From: Cryobacterium sp. M96
GTDB lineage: Bacteria > Actinomycetota > Actinomycetes > Actinomycetales > Microbacteriaceae
Direction of reading: 5' to 3'
DNA length: 64,000 nt
NCBI RefSeq assembly: GCF_002929845.1
Contig: NZ_PJJS01000044.1
Location: 1 to 64,000 of the forward strand
This document shows, one piece after another, positions 46,890 through 56,613 of the stretch (position 1 is its first letter; the number at the start of each line of letters is the position of its first letter). The position numbers and the translations under genes are program-made. The notes beneath the pieces are model-generated. The model was not told the DNA's origin, made no database searches, and was given only the letters and a program-made list of their open reading frames with translations.

Positions 46890-49800
46890 ATGCTTGTGGA
46901 ACAGCGAAGCGAACATGTCGAGGGAGCGTTCCTTTTGACTCTCGGGCGCACACGGAAGCTAGAAGATGCGCTTCCTGACGCGGCTGACGTCGTACTGCTC
47001 GACGCGGCAGCGTTGGCCGCGACCTACCCCGTGGGAAGTAATGAGCCCGCGACCGGACCATTCGGACGAACCCTCCGCATCGCATTAGCAATGAAGGGGG
47101 GAGTCAGCCTGGCTGTGTGGATCGGCGGGGCCGTGGCCGAGCTAGATGTCCTTCGCCGGATTCGCCTGATCGGAGAGCCGGCGAATCCGCGCGCCGTCCT
47201 CCTCGCTACTTGGGCAAGAGGTCAGGAAAAGCAAGTGGCCATCGCGCAGCTGCAGTTAATTGAACGTGCGACCGTGTACGCGGAGCTGCTGGCTTCAAGA
47301 GGCTATGACGAAGTTGAGTTCGACGTGCTCGCAGGCGCCAGCGCAGGTGGCCTGAACGCGGTGATGTATGGGGTCGCGCAGCGCGTCGGCGTTACAACGG
47401 ACAAAATCTTAGAGGTATGGCAGGAAAGCGGGGACATCTGGAACCTGTTTCGTGGCCGCGGCGTAAAGAGCATCGACTCCGTCCTGCGAGGCGACGAGTA
47501 TTTCTGGGGCGCAATGCAAGGAGCTTTGAGGGATCTATACGACGCGCCGCACCACAGCGCATTGGTCGCTCCAGTGTCCGTCGACCTGTCTGCCACAGTG
47601 ATCGATGGCGAAGAGAGCAGTGAGCGCGGAACTAGGGAAGGTAAAGCCCACTTCCATTTTTCAGGAGGAACAGATACGTGCATGCCGGGGCGTCTCATCC
47701 CTGACCACGAGACGAATCGCAAAGATGCGAATGCCGCCCTGGAACGACTGGCGTACGCGGCACGCACCACGTCGTCCTTCCCAGGAGCTTTCGAGCCCGC
47801 AAAGATCTATTCAGGCGTAGCCGCCGCGGAACTCGGGTCGGTCGATATGCGAGAGGCATTCCATGCCCACCGTAAGACGAGAGTTACCCAGCCGGATGGT
47901 ACGCACCTGGATCCGTTCAGAGTCGTTGACGGTGGCGTCACCGATAACGTGCCAATCGACCGGGCACTTCGTGCGATCCGCCATCGCCCAGCTGACCGCT
48001 ACGTCAATAGGGCGTTGGTGTACTTAGACCCGAGCCCCAAGCTGGAATTCGACGGGCTGATCCGCCCGACGGCATACGCCGGGCGTCCGCCGAGTCTGCA
48101 GGAAAACGGTAGCGAAATCAACGTGCCCGATCCGCGGTCATCATTTCTGGCTGTCATCTTCACTGCTCTCGGCCACATGCTTGGTCGCGAGTCGAAAGAT
48201 GACGAGGTCGAAGGCGTCGAGCGCTTCCGCAGAACCCTTTTCTTAGAACAAGGCAAGGACGAGCTGTTCGCCCCGATTACTGAGGAACCTATCAGCCGCA
48301 CCGGTGGCGGTAATCCCGTCCATGTCTCGCGCGCCTATGCCCGCTTCCGCTCTGTTGCGGATCTTGATCTTCTTACTGAGGTGCTCGTCCAACCTTCCCT
48401 CTGGCAATTGACGTCAAAGTCACCGCGCGCCGAGCACCGAGGCTGGAGCCGCGAGGACCTGGGTGGTCTGGAACCCATTTTCTTGGACCACATCGGCCGA
48501 AATCTCGATGCTGGCCAACTCGAGGGCGTCTGCACCGGTTTTCAAGCGGCCGTTGACGCCTGCAGGTGCATGATTTCCTGGATTCGAGCAATAGAAGATG
48601 GGGCCTTCTGGTCTGGGGGTGGTATCGCGAACCTGGACGGCACGGTCTGGGCCGCCTCTGGAGCGGCACGGGTTCGGCGCGCCTTGCGCGCCAAACTTCA
48701 CGACCAGCTTGGAGCGGCGCTGATTGATCGTGACGAGGCGATCATGCAAGTTCTCAAAGGGGCCGACTCATGCGCGCCACCCTTAGGCGATCAAATCTTG
48801 CCACGGTTTCTCGCGGAGAAAGTCGTTGAAGCGTGGCTGAAGTATGGAAATGCGATACCGAGCGACGCCTCCAGATGGGACACGCTAGATTCCCTGCTTG
48901 AGGATCTCCGCGCTGTCTCACTGGCACTTGACGATCACGAAGGCAATTCGCCGACAGCGGTGGAGGAGCGTGGAGACAGGTTGCGCACCACTGACTGGGC
49001 GCAATCGCCATGGTCAGGCATCGGGCGGACCCCCAGCTCGTTCAAGGCTCGCGATCTCGCGCCGCTCGTTGCAGCACGGGGGATGCCGATGGCGATGCCA
49101 GCAATGCGGTACGAAGACATCACGGCTGCCGAAACTCGGCGGGACCCCGGGGCCTACCGCGCGTTGATGGAAGCTCAGATGATCAACGGCTATCGGAGCC
49201 TTCTCAAGCTGAGCCTAAAGGATGCGAAACAGCTCGCGCCAGAAGGTACCGGGACGGAAGAGGCCGCGCTGCCGGTTGGGGTTCAAACCGAGTCAGTGAG
49301 CGAAAGCGTTCGTCGGCTCATGCCGACAGACGAGATAAGCCCCCGTACGAAGCTAGCGGGGATGGGGTTAGCGAATTTCGCGGGCTTCCTGAGCGGTGAT
49401 TGGCGAACCAATGATTGGTGGTGGGGACGTCTCGACGCAGCACAGGGTGCAATCAACGTACTCGAGTCACTCAATCCGGTCGAAGACAGCCCCTGCTCGG
49501 CACGCCCGTGCCCGAGACAAGACGCCGAAACGGCAGTTCTCGACGAGTGGCGCCTAACCGGGGGTGGCAACGTCCCTAAGGGACGGGAAGAATTTCAGTC
49601 CTCGATCGGCGCGAACATTGCCGGGCTCGCCTCGCTTGAGCCGAGTTACAGGGTTGCGGTTACCTCACGATTGATCCGCCTGGCGTCGCGAGCTATAGTC
49701 CGGGGATCATCGAAGTTCGCGCCACAACGGATCTCGCTATGGCTGCTACGTCCGCTCCTTGTATTTATGCCGGCGTTGCTGGATCCTCCGCGCATCGCTA

Positions 49801-50678
49801 TTGTTTTTGCTCTGATCGTGATGCCCCTACTCGTTGCAGTCCCTGGAGGGCAGTCGAATGATCTCGGTGGCTGGATCGCCGCCCTCGCCCTCGCCATTTT
49901 CAGCGTGGCCACCGTCATCATCTCCTTCACTGAACGTCTCCGGCGGACTCACGCATTAGCTGCCGCCATCGATACGACACGTATGAAGTGTGTTCGGGAT
50001 GCTATCCAGCGGGCGGGTTGGGTCGGCGCCGGATACGCGCTGGCAGCACTGATCACAGCCGCCGGTGCGCTGTGGATCCTCGCCACTACCGAGAAGCAAC
50101 AGCCGCTTGTCTGGGTGATGCTTGGTGCCGCCTTGATTCTTTCGCTTTTCGCGAGGTCAAGATTTCTTGTACCGATGGTGCCTAGTGGTCACAGTCCGGT
50201 GCGATCGATAGTCGGCGTCCTGGTAGCTATCGCGATCGTCGCGGTCGCATGGCTCTTCAGCTGGATGAGCAACGGCAGTGAAGGGGAGATGGAATATTGG
50301 TTCCTCGCCCTTCTCGCATCGGCGACGGGCACGTCGGTGGCTCTCGCCCTCATGCTCGGGTGGCTTACTGGCCTCGAGAAACAGGCTTGCGGTAAACGGC
50401 AGAGTCGATTCCCGCGGCTCATCGGTCTCGGCGTGCTCACCTTCACAGCTGTGCTGTGCGGCATTGTCTCCGGCTCCCCGTTTATCGTCCCGCTCCTTAG
50501 CCAGCAAGATTGGGTGTCCCCCGCCATTCCGGCCCTTATCGCGTTCTGGGCGTGGGGTACGGCACTGTGGTGGATGCCAGCGTGGCTTCAACCTGAATAC
50601 GCGCCCAGCGACACAACCGCCACTCGAAAACCACCGAGAGAGCGCCAGATAAATGTGGCAATCACCAGCGACCTGTAG
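46890..50678 (+). CDS. Large patatin-like phospholipase with C-terminal membrane helices
   Basis: 1262 aa. The patatin core has the glycine-rich oxyanion segment KGGVSLAVWIGG (about residue 70), the nucleophile elbow GASAGG with S151, and D347 in VVDGGVTDNVP, the Ser-Asp dyad of patatins. A long helical middle (DUF3376-like by layout) follows. From about residue 950 to 1245 at least six hydrophobic segments form a membrane domain. Patatin-related proteins of this size occur in actinobacteria; lipid hydrolysis at the membrane is likely. ATG 46890 abuts GAGGGG; GTG 46896 is a better-spaced alternative start. Confidence 0.8.
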   Translation: MLVEQRSEHVEGAFLLTLGRTRKLEDALPDAADVVLLDAAALAATYPVGSNEPATGPFGRTLRIALAMKGGVSLAVWIGGAVAELDVLRRIRLIGEPANPRAVLLATWARGQEKQVAIAQLQLIERATVYAELLASRGYDEVEFDVLAGASAGGLNAVMYGVAQRVGVTTDKILEVWQESGDIWNLFRGRGVKSIDSVLRGDEYFWGAMQGALRDLYDAPHHSALVAPVSVDLSATVIDGEESSERGTREGKAHFHFSGGTDTCMPGRLIPDHETNRKDANAALERLAYAARTTSSFPGAFEPAKIYSGVAAAELGSVDMREAFHAHRKTRVTQPDGTHLDPFRVVDGGVTDNVPIDRALRAIRHRPADRYVNRALVYLDPSPKLEFDGLIRPTAYAGRPPSLQENGSEINVPDPRSSFLAVIFTALGHMLGRESKDDEVEGVERFRRTLFLEQGKDELFAPITEEPISRTGGGNPVHVSRAYARFRSVADLDLLTEVLVQPSLWQLTSKSPRAEHRGWSREDLGGLEPIFLDHIGRNLDAGQLEGVCTGFQAAVDACRCMISWIRAIEDGAFWSGGGIANLDGTVWAASGAARVRRALRAKLHDQLGAALIDRDEAIMQVLKGADSCAPPLGDQILPRFLAEKVVEAWLKYGNAIPSDASRWDTLDSLLEDLRAVSLALDDHEGNSPTAVEERGDRLRTTDWAQSPWSGIGRTPSSFKARDLAPLVAARGMPMAMPAMRYEDITAAETRRDPGAYRALMEAQMINGYRSLLKLSLKDAKQLAPEGTGTEEAALPVGVQTESVSESVRRLMPTDEISPRTKLAGMGLANFAGFLSGDWRTNDWWWGRLDAAQGAINVLESLNPVEDSPCSARPCPRQDAETAVLDEWRLTGGGNVPKGREEFQSSIGANIAGLASLEPSYRVAVTSRLIRLASRAIVRGSSKFAPQRISLWLLRPLLVFMPALLDPPRIAIVFALIVMPLLVAVPGGQSNDLGGWIAALALAIFSVATVIISFTERLRRTHALAAAIDTTRMKCVRDAIQRAGWVGAGYALAALITAAGALWILATTEKQQPLVWVMLGAALILSLFARSRFLVPMVPSGHSPVRSIVGVLVAIAIVAVAWLFSWMSNGSEGEMEYWFLALLASATGTSVALALMLGWLTGLEKQACGKRQSRFPRLIGLGVLTFTAVLCGIVSGSPFIVPLLSQQDWVSPAIPALIAFWAWGTALWWMPAWLQPEYAPSDTTATRKPPRERQINVAITSDL

Positions 50679-51141
50679 ACGCTGCCAGCAGTGAGGCAGC
50701 TCACAATTCCGCTTCGACCGGCTTTGGTCACGCCGTACCAGCGGGTGCCGGAGGCCGACATCGAAGCGGACGTTTCTACGGCGGCTGTTGAAACCCAAGA
50801 AAAGGGTGCGGGCCCCGGACTCGGTGAACTCGTGGCTGAGACTCTCATCCTCTCGCCCGAAGACGAGAAAAATGCCCTTCGAACAGCGCAATAGCTGAAT
50901 CTTCCTTTGAAATGCGACATGGCGCGACCGGTGACTGCGGCCGCCGCCTCTAACGCTGCCGCAACCGCGGCTGTCCCTATCCCCATTTCGGATGCAGCCG
51001 CACTTGCGCCGATCCAGGTGGTGATGAGGGGACGTATCCCCGCCAGCCACGATCTTGAGTTGAAGGCGATGCGCTCGGGGACCGCAGAAACGTGACAAGA
51101 CGACTTTCAGACGCTCGGGGCAGGGGCACCGAGCTCAGCGA
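50679..51141. other. Non-coding or decayed stretch
   Basis: About 460 bases. Frames on both strands are short and unsupported. The right part (from 51088) is the start of the ABC-transporter repeat copy. Confidence 0.45.
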
Positions 51142-51529
51142 CTAGGTCCGGCTCAGCGCTTCCTCATCGGCCGCAGCATTCTTCTGCACGGCGAACTGGG
51201 TCCGGTGCAATTCCTCGTACCGCCCACCCACAGCCAGCAGTTCCTCGTGCGTACCGCGCTCCACGATCGAGCCGTCCTCAACCACGAGGATCAGGTCTGC
51301 GCTGCGGATGGTGGAGAGGCGGTGTGCGATCACCATCGCCGTCCGTCCCTTGAGCGCCTCGCTGAGCGCCGCCTGCACGGCGGCCTCAGACGTAGAGTCC
51401 AGCGCCGCCGTCGCCTCGTCGAGAATGACGACGCGCGGCTGGGCGAGCAGGAGCCTCGCGATGGTCATCCGCTGGCGCTCACCCCCGGACAGCCGGTAGC
51501 CACGCTCTCCGACCATGGTGTCCAGCTGG
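51088..51529. repeat. Direct repeat, copy 1: 3' end of the ABC exporter gene
   Basis: About 442 bases, matching 53680-54124 at roughly 95 per cent by eye, same orientation, offset 2.59 kb. It covers the last ~125 codons of the exporter and about 50 bases of downstream DNA. Confidence 0.88.
51142..51516 (-). pseudogene. Truncated ABC exporter ATPase C-terminus
   Basis: Only the final part of a nucleotide-binding domain remains: [17 protein letters not shown] signature, VVILDEAT Walker B and [11 protein letters not shown]-loop, ending [13 protein letters not shown]. There is no Walker A and no membrane domain. It is nearly identical to the end of the full-length gene at 53737-55638 and breaks off at the repeat junction near 51529. 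Confidence 0.88.
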
Positions 51530-51552
51530 CGGTCCTGTAACCACGAGGGAGG

Positions 51553-51615
51553 AAACGGTCCGGTCGAAACAAAAAGAAATCGCTCTTGAGCGATACTCAG
51601 GAGAGATTTCTGGTT
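51553..51615. repeat. Copy of the tRNA-Pro downstream block with hairpin
   Basis: About 63 bases closely matching 21171-21232, including AACAAAAAGAAATCGCTC and a hairpin (51575-51590 with 51596-51611, two mismatched positions). It may serve as a terminator for the minus-strand fhs gene, or be a scar of an island boundary. Confidence 0.75.
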
Positions 51616-51774
51616 GCTGATGTTGTTGGGTGTGTTCGCGGGAACGATTCTCGAGGTGCCGCGCGATTTGGCCGGTTCCGCACGGTTTCGGGCGCGTCAC
51701 ATTGGGGGAGGGCGCATGAGCAGCTACGCCGGGGACGATCGAGGTATCACCGGCAGCCCGGCCGGGTCCGCCGA

Positions 51775-53499
51775 TCAGGACAACCCGACGATCTCGCCGT
51801 TGTCGTCGATGTCGATGCGTTCGGCTGCCGGTGCGGACGAGAGACCAGGCATGGTGCGCATGTCGCCGCAGATGGGATAGATGAACCCGGCCCCGATCGA
51901 CGCACGCACCTCACGCACCGGCAGTCGCCACCCGGTGGGTGCTCCCTTGATGCGGGGGTCGGCCGACAGGGACAGGTGTGTCTTGGCGATGCACACGGGC
52001 AGGCTGCCGAAGCCTGCCCGCTCGTACTTGTCGAGTTGCCGAGCTGCCAGAGGCGAGAGGTCTAAGCCGTCGGCGCCGTACATCTCGCGCGCGATCACAT
52101 CGATCTTATCGACCAAGGGAAGTTCGTCGGGATAGAGCCGGTGGAAGCCCGACGGTTCAGCGCAGGCCTCCGCAACCGCCTCGGCCAGCTCGACCGCACC
52201 CCTGCCGCCTTCGGTGAAGTGGTAGCTGATCGCCGCGCGCACACCTTCCTCTGCCGCGACGTCCATGATCGCTTGATGCTCACTGTCGTAGTCGGTGGGA
52301 AATGCGTTCACCGCAATGACCGGCGTCACTCTGTGCCGTCGGATGTTGGCGATCTGCCGGCGCAGGTTCGCTGCCCCGGCGATGACATCGTCGGGATTCT
52401 CGGCGAGCATCTCCGGTGGCAGCGGTCGGCCGGCGACGACCCGGTACTTGTTTGAGTGAGTTTTCAGGTCACGCACGGTCGCGACGATGACGGCGGCATC
52501 CGGTGCCAGCCCGGAGGCACGGCACTTGATATTGAAGAACTTTTCCGCGCCGATGTCTGCACCGAACCCCGCCTCGGTGATGAGGTAGTCGCCGGCATGA
52601 ATGCCGATCAGATCGGCGACGACCGAGGAGTTACCGGTGGCGATGTTCCCGAACGGACCGCTGTGGACGAGCACTGGCGCCTGCTCCACGGTCTGCATCA
52701 GGTTCGGCTTGATGGCGTCCTTGAGTATCGCGGTCATGGCGCCGGCCGCCTTGAGCATCTCGGCGGTCACCGGTTCGCCGCCGCGGTTGTAGCCGACGAC
52801 GATTCTTCCCATCCGTTCACGGAGATCCCGCAACGACGTGCACAGCGACAACAACGCCATCACCTCGCTGGCTGCGGAGATGTCGAAACCGGATTGGAAC
52901 GGATTGCCGTCGTCAGGACCGCCGAGCCCGGTGATGATGGTGCGCAGCTCGCGATCGTTGACGTCGAGGACACGTCGCCAGGTGATCTCATGGGGGTCGA
53001 ACCCGAGACGGTTTCCCTTGTGGATGTGGTTGCCGATCATCGCCGACAATAGATTGTGGGCCGCGGTAACGGCGTGCGTGTCGCCGGTCAGGTGCAGGTT
53101 CAGTGCCTCCATCGGGACCACCTGAGCGTAGCCGCCACCAGCGGCTCCGCCCTTGATGCCGAACGTCGGCCCCATCGACGGCTGCCGTATCGCGACGATC
53201 CCGAGCTTGTCGATGTGCCGGAAGCCCTGACCGAGCCCGACCGCGGTGGTCGTCTTGCCCGACCCGAGTGGAGTCGGCGTGATTGCGGTGACGACGACAT
53301 ACTTGGCCCGTGGACGGTCACGGAGCTCATCGATCGCATCGAGGGAGATCTTCGACGCTGCACTTCCGTGCGGTTCCAGCAGGTGTGGACCGATGCCCAT
53401 GTCGGCTGCAACCTCTTCAAGCGGGCGACGGGCCGCAGCGCGCGAGATAGCGAGATCCGACGGCATGGCCGTGGTGATTGATCGAGATGGCTTGAACAT
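51775..53499 (-). CDS. fhs: Formate-tetrahydrofolate ligase
   Basis: 574 aa from ATG 53499, which has a perfect AGGAGG 5 bases upstream. The P-loop TPTPLGSGKTTTAVGLGQG, RQPSMGPTFGIKGGAAGGGYAQV and the FNIKCRASGLAPDAAV segment are diagnostic of 10-formyl-THF synthetase, which makes 10-formyl-THF from formate, ATP and THF. Full length. It stands alone between two direct repeats of the ABC exporter 3' end, which suggests it was inserted or trapped by duplication. Confidence 0.95.
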   Translation of the reverse strand: MFKPSRSITTAMPSDLAISRAAARRPLEEVAADMGIGPHLLEPHGSAASKISLDAIDELRDRPRAKYVVVTAITPTPLGSGKTTTAVGLGQGFRHIDKLGIVAIRQPSMGPTFGIKGGAAGGGYAQVVPMEALNLHLTGDTHAVTAAHNLLSAMIGNHIHKGNRLGFDPHEITWRRVLDVNDRELRTIITGLGGPDDGNPFQSGFDISAASEVMALLSLCTSLRDLRERMGRIVVGYNRGGEPVTAEMLKAAGAMTAILKDAIKPNLMQTVEQAPVLVHSGPFGNIATGNSSVVADLIGIHAGDYLITEAGFGADIGAEKFFNIKCRASGLAPDAAVIVATVRDLKTHSNKYRVVAGRPLPPEMLAENPDDVIAGAANLRRQIANIRRHRVTPVIAVNAFPTDYDSEHQAIMDVAAEEGVRAAISYHFTEGGRGAVELAEAVAEACAEPSGFHRLYPDELPLVDKIDVIAREMYGADGLDLSPLAARQLDKYERAGFGSLPVCIAKTHLSLSADPRIKGAPTGWRLPVREVRASIGAGFIYPICGDMRTMPGLSSAPAAERIDIDDNGEIVGLS

Positions 53500-53679
53500 G
53501 GTGCCTCCTCAGCGCCTCAGCGCCTCTGGGGCCTGGTGACCCAAGCGTACTGTCAGGCCACGGGCTCGTGCCGGCGTGGCGTGGAGCAGTTCGAATGGGG
53601 CGTGCGGTACTGCCCCGGGTCCAGTTGACTCGTTGGAGCTCGTCAGAGTCAATCAAGTCGTCATCAGTCCCCATTAAAC

Positions 53680-54124
53680 GAAACGTGATGAGACGACTTT
53701 CCGAGGCGCTCGGGGCAGGGGTACCGAGCCCAGCGACTAGGTCCGGCTCAGTGCTTCCTCATCGGCCGCATCATTCTTCTGCACGGCGAATTGGGTCCGG
53801 TGCAATTCCTCGTAACGCCCACCCACAGCCAGCAGTTCCTCGTGCGTACCGCGCTCCACGATCGAGCCGTCCTCAACCACGAGGATCAGGTCTGCGCTGC
53901 GGATGGTGGAGAGGCGGTGTGCGATCACCATCGCCGTCCTTCCCTCGAGCGCCTCGCTGAGCGCCGCCTGCACGGCGGCCTCAGACGTCGAGTCCAGCGC
54001 CGCCGTCGCCTCGTCGAGGATGACGACGCGCGGCTGGGCGAGCAGGAGCCTCGCGATGGTCATCCGCTGGCGCTCGCCCCCGGACAGTCGGTAGCCGCGC
54101 TCACCGACCATGGTGTCCAGCTGG
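53680..54124. repeat. Direct repeat, copy 2, within the intact ABC exporter
   Basis: About 445 bases, the partner of 51088-51529. Here the sequence continues into the complete exporter gene, so this is likely the source copy. Confidence 0.88.
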
Positions 54125-55638
54125 TCCGGCAGGGACCGGATGAGCGGCTCGAGCCGCGCACGGCGGACGGCGTCCCACACCTCGTCGTCGGACGCCTCCG
54201 GTCTCGCGAGGCGCAGATTGGAGAGGATGGTCTCGTGGAACAGGTGGCCGTCCTGCGTCACCATGCCCAGGGTGTGCCGCATGGAGACGAAAGTGACATC
54301 GCGGACATCCGTCCCCGCGAGGCGCACGGCGCCGCTGTCGACGTCATACAGGCGCGAGAGGAGCTGCGCAATTGTGGACTTGCCGGCACCGGACGTACCA
54401 ACGAGGGCAACGGTCTGCCCCGGCTCGATCCTGAAGGACACGCCGTGCAGCACCTCCTCGCCGCCTCGGGTGTCCAGCGTGGCAACCTCCTCGAGAGAGG
54501 CGAGGGAGACTTTGTCCGCGGACGGGTAGGCGAAGCGGACGTTGTCGAACTCGACGGCCACTGGGCCTTCGGGGACGGCGACGGCGTCGGGCTTCTCCTT
54601 GATGAGCGGGTCGAGGTCCAGCACCTCGAAGACGCGCTCGAAGCTGACCACCGCGCTCATGATCTCCACCCGTGCGTTTGCGAGGCTGGTGAGCGGCGCG
54701 TAGAGGCGGGTGAGGAGGAGCGCCAGGGTGACCACGTCACCGGTATTCAGCTGGCCGGCGAGTGCGAGGAAGCCGCCGAGCCCATAGACGAGCGCGAGGG
54801 CGAGAGCGGAGACGAGCATCAGGGCGGTGAAGAAGACGAACTGCAGCATCGCGGTCCGGACACCGATGTCGCGGACGCGGGCGGCGCGGACGCGGAACTC
54901 CTCGGCCTCCTCGTCGGGCCGACCGAACAGCTTGACGAGGGTGGCGCCGGGCGCCGAGAAGCGCTCGGTCATCTGCGTGCTCATGGCGGAATTGTGATCG
55001 GCGGCCTCGCGGCGCAGCGCGGCGAGGCGGCTGCCCATGCGGCGGGCGGGTACCAGGAAGATGGGGAGCATGATCACGGCGAGAACCGTCACGAGCCAGG
55101 ACGTGCTGAGCATGACGATCAGGGTGAGGATCAGCGCCACGAGGTTCGTAACCACGCCGGACAGCGTGCCGCTGAAGGCCTGCTGGGCGCCGATCACATC
55201 GTTGTTGAGGCGGCTCACGAGGGCGCCCGTCCGCGTGCGGGTGAAGAACGCGATCGGCATCTTCTGCACGTGGTTGAAGACGGAGGTGCGGAGGTCCAAA
55301 ATCACGCCTTCGCCGATCCGCGCCGAGTACCAGCGCGTCACGAGTGACACGGCGGCGTCGGCCACGGCCACGAGGGCGATGACGACGGCGAGCCAAACGA
55401 TCGTGGTGACCTCGCCCTGGGCGACGATGACGTCGACCACCTGGCCGGCGAGTACCGGCGTCGCGACCGCGAGGAAAGCTCCCACGATAGAGAGGGCGAT
55501 GAAGATCAGCAGCTTGGACCGGTAGGGCACCGCGAACGTCATGATCCGCCGCACGGACTCACGGGAGAAGCCGCGCTTGCCGTCCCTGGCGGTCGAGATC
55601 TTGTGCAGCGAGCTCCAGGCCGCGCCTTCCATGCTCAT
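53737..55638 (-). CDS. ABC-type multidrug/lipid exporter, fused membrane and ATPase domains
   Basis: About 633 aa from ATG 55638 (MSMEGAAWSSLH), preceded by GGAAGGA; a longer frame reaches 55764 but lacks support. Six membrane helices (about residues 25-320) precede the nucleotide-binding domain with Walker A GTSGAGKST, signature LSGGERQR, Walker B VVILDEAT and the H-loop. It is a half-transporter that should act as a homodimer or with a partner. No partner gene lies nearby. Substrate unknown. Confidence 0.9.
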   Translation of the reverse strand: MSMEGAAWSSLHKISTARDGKRGFSRESVRRIMTFAVPYRSKLLIFIALSIVGAFLAVATPVLAGQVVDVIVAQGEVTTIVWLAVVIALVAVADAAVSLVTRWYSARIGEGVILDLRTSVFNHVQKMPIAFFTRTRTGALVSRLNNDVIGAQQAFSGTLSGVVTNLVALILTLIVMLSTSWLVTVLAVIMLPIFLVPARRMGSRLAALRREAADHNSAMSTQMTERFSAPGATLVKLFGRPDEEAEEFRVRAARVRDIGVRTAMLQFVFFTALMLVSALALALVYGLGGFLALAGQLNTGDVVTLALLLTRLYAPLTSLANARVEIMSAVVSFERVFEVLDLDPLIKEKPDAVAVPEGPVAVEFDNVRFAYPSADKVSLASLEEVATLDTRGGEEVLHGVSFRIEPGQTVALVGTSGAGKSTIAQLLSRLYDVDSGAVRLAGTDVRDVTFVSMRHTLGMVTQDGHLFHETILSNLRLARPEASDDEVWDAVRRARLEPLIRSLPDQLDTMVGERGYRLSGGERQRMTIARLLLAQPRVVILDEATAALDSTSEAAVQAALSEALEGRTAMVIAHRLSTIRSADLILVVEDGSIVERGTHEELLAVGGRYEELHRTQFAVQKNDAADEEALSRT

Positions 55639-55968
55639 TGAGGTTCCTTCCGTGGGCACCAAACCCAGTTTAGATGGCGAGTTGCCCGAGTTTTGCGACG
55701 CGGCTGCCGAGGTGATGCGCGATGCGCCGGTCAGCGTCATGGACCGCGTCGGGTCCGCGGTCATTCCACGACTGTGCGCCGGTTCCCCCCGTCATGACCC
55801 AGAAACCTCGTGTGACAGGACTGCACAGGGGCTTGGCGGACCAGGGCGCGACTGAGGTGGTCGCGCTGCGGGGCCGTCAGTTGGGCCGTCCCTCATCTGG
55901 ACGAGCCTGACACATTCATTTGGTGCTGTCGCTTGTCACAAGGGTTTCAGCGGTTGTACCCTTGTGAC
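55639..55968. other. Divergent intergenic region with palindrome
   Basis: About 330 bases between the ABC exporter (minus) and the AbiE-like pair (plus). Should contain both promoters. The only clear element is the perfect palindrome at 55935-55968. Confidence 0.5.
55935..55968. promoter_or_regulatory. Perfect 11-bp inverted repeat, probable operator
   Basis: GTCACAAGGGT at 55935-55945 and its exact complement at 55958-55968, separated by 12 bases and ending one base before GTG 55969. The place and symmetry fit a binding site for the HTH protein encoded immediately downstream (autoregulation), as in type IV AbiE systems. Confidence 0.65.
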
Positions 55969-56613
55969 GTGTTGAGTGTGAAAGAGTACGCCGCCCGCCA
56001 GGACATCTCTGTCGCGCGCGTGCACCAGCTGATCCGCGAGGGCAAGGTCGATGCCGAGAAGATCGGCTCAAGCTGGGGAATCGACGAGTCGGAGCTCCGT
56101 CGACAGCCTCCGCTCTCCCGCCCGCTGAGCCCGGCCAACTCATGGTCGCTCATCGCTCTGCTGTCGGGCGTCGAACCCGAGAACATGGAGGCGAAGGCTC
56201 GCTGGCTCCTGAACCGCAAGTGCGCTGCCCTGGCAGAAAGCAATGCGCCGGCCCTCCTCCTTGTCAGCTGGCTCCGGAATCGCGCACCGGTCCGTGCCTT
56301 GCACGCGAACGCCGATGATCTCGGTGACCTCCGCAGCGACAAGCGAATAGTCCTCTCCGGAATCAGTGACGACCGCGCGGGGCTTAGCAGCGAACATGAG
56401 GTTGAAGCGTATGTTGACCCCGAGATCGCCCAGCAGCTCATCAACGAGTACCTGTTGGTGAAGGCGAAGAATGCGAATGTCTGGCTCCACCTGGCTCGTG
56501 TCCAAGCTGACGCCGACGGGCGAGCGCCGCTGGGCCTTGTCCTCGCTGACCTCGCCGACCACGCCGGGCCACGCGAAAGTCAGCGGATCAAGGAACTGCT
56601 GAGCAACCGATGA
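55969..56613 (+). CDS. HTH antitoxin-like protein of an AbiE-type pair
   Basis: 214 aa from GTG 55969. The N-terminus LSVKEYAARQDISVARVHQLIREGKVDAEKIG is an excisionase/MerR-like winged helix-turn-helix. The rest is helical with no known enzyme motif. It overlaps the nucleotidyltransferase gene through an ATGA junction, the layout of a type IV toxin-antitoxin pair. It probably represses the operon by binding the palindrome just upstream. Confidence 0.65.
   Translation: MLSVKEYAARQDISVARVHQLIREGKVDAEKIGSSWGIDESELRRQPPLSRPLSPANSWSLIALLSGVEPENMEAKARWLLNRKCAALAESNAPALLLVSWLRNRAPVRALHANADDLGDLRSDKRIVLSGISDDRAGLSSEHEVEAYVDPEIAQQLINEYLLVKAKNANVWLHLARVQADADGRAPLGLVLADLADHAGPRESQRIKELLSNR

Noticed and set aside
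50588-50986. Minus-strand 132-aa frame after the patatin gene
   Set aside because: Overlaps the patatin C-terminus, low-complexity Ala/Ser/Arg content, no supporting signal.
53791-55347. 518-aa plus-strand frame opposite the ABC exporter
   Set aside because: No domain, and the minus-strand exporter has every ABC motif. Antisense shadow.
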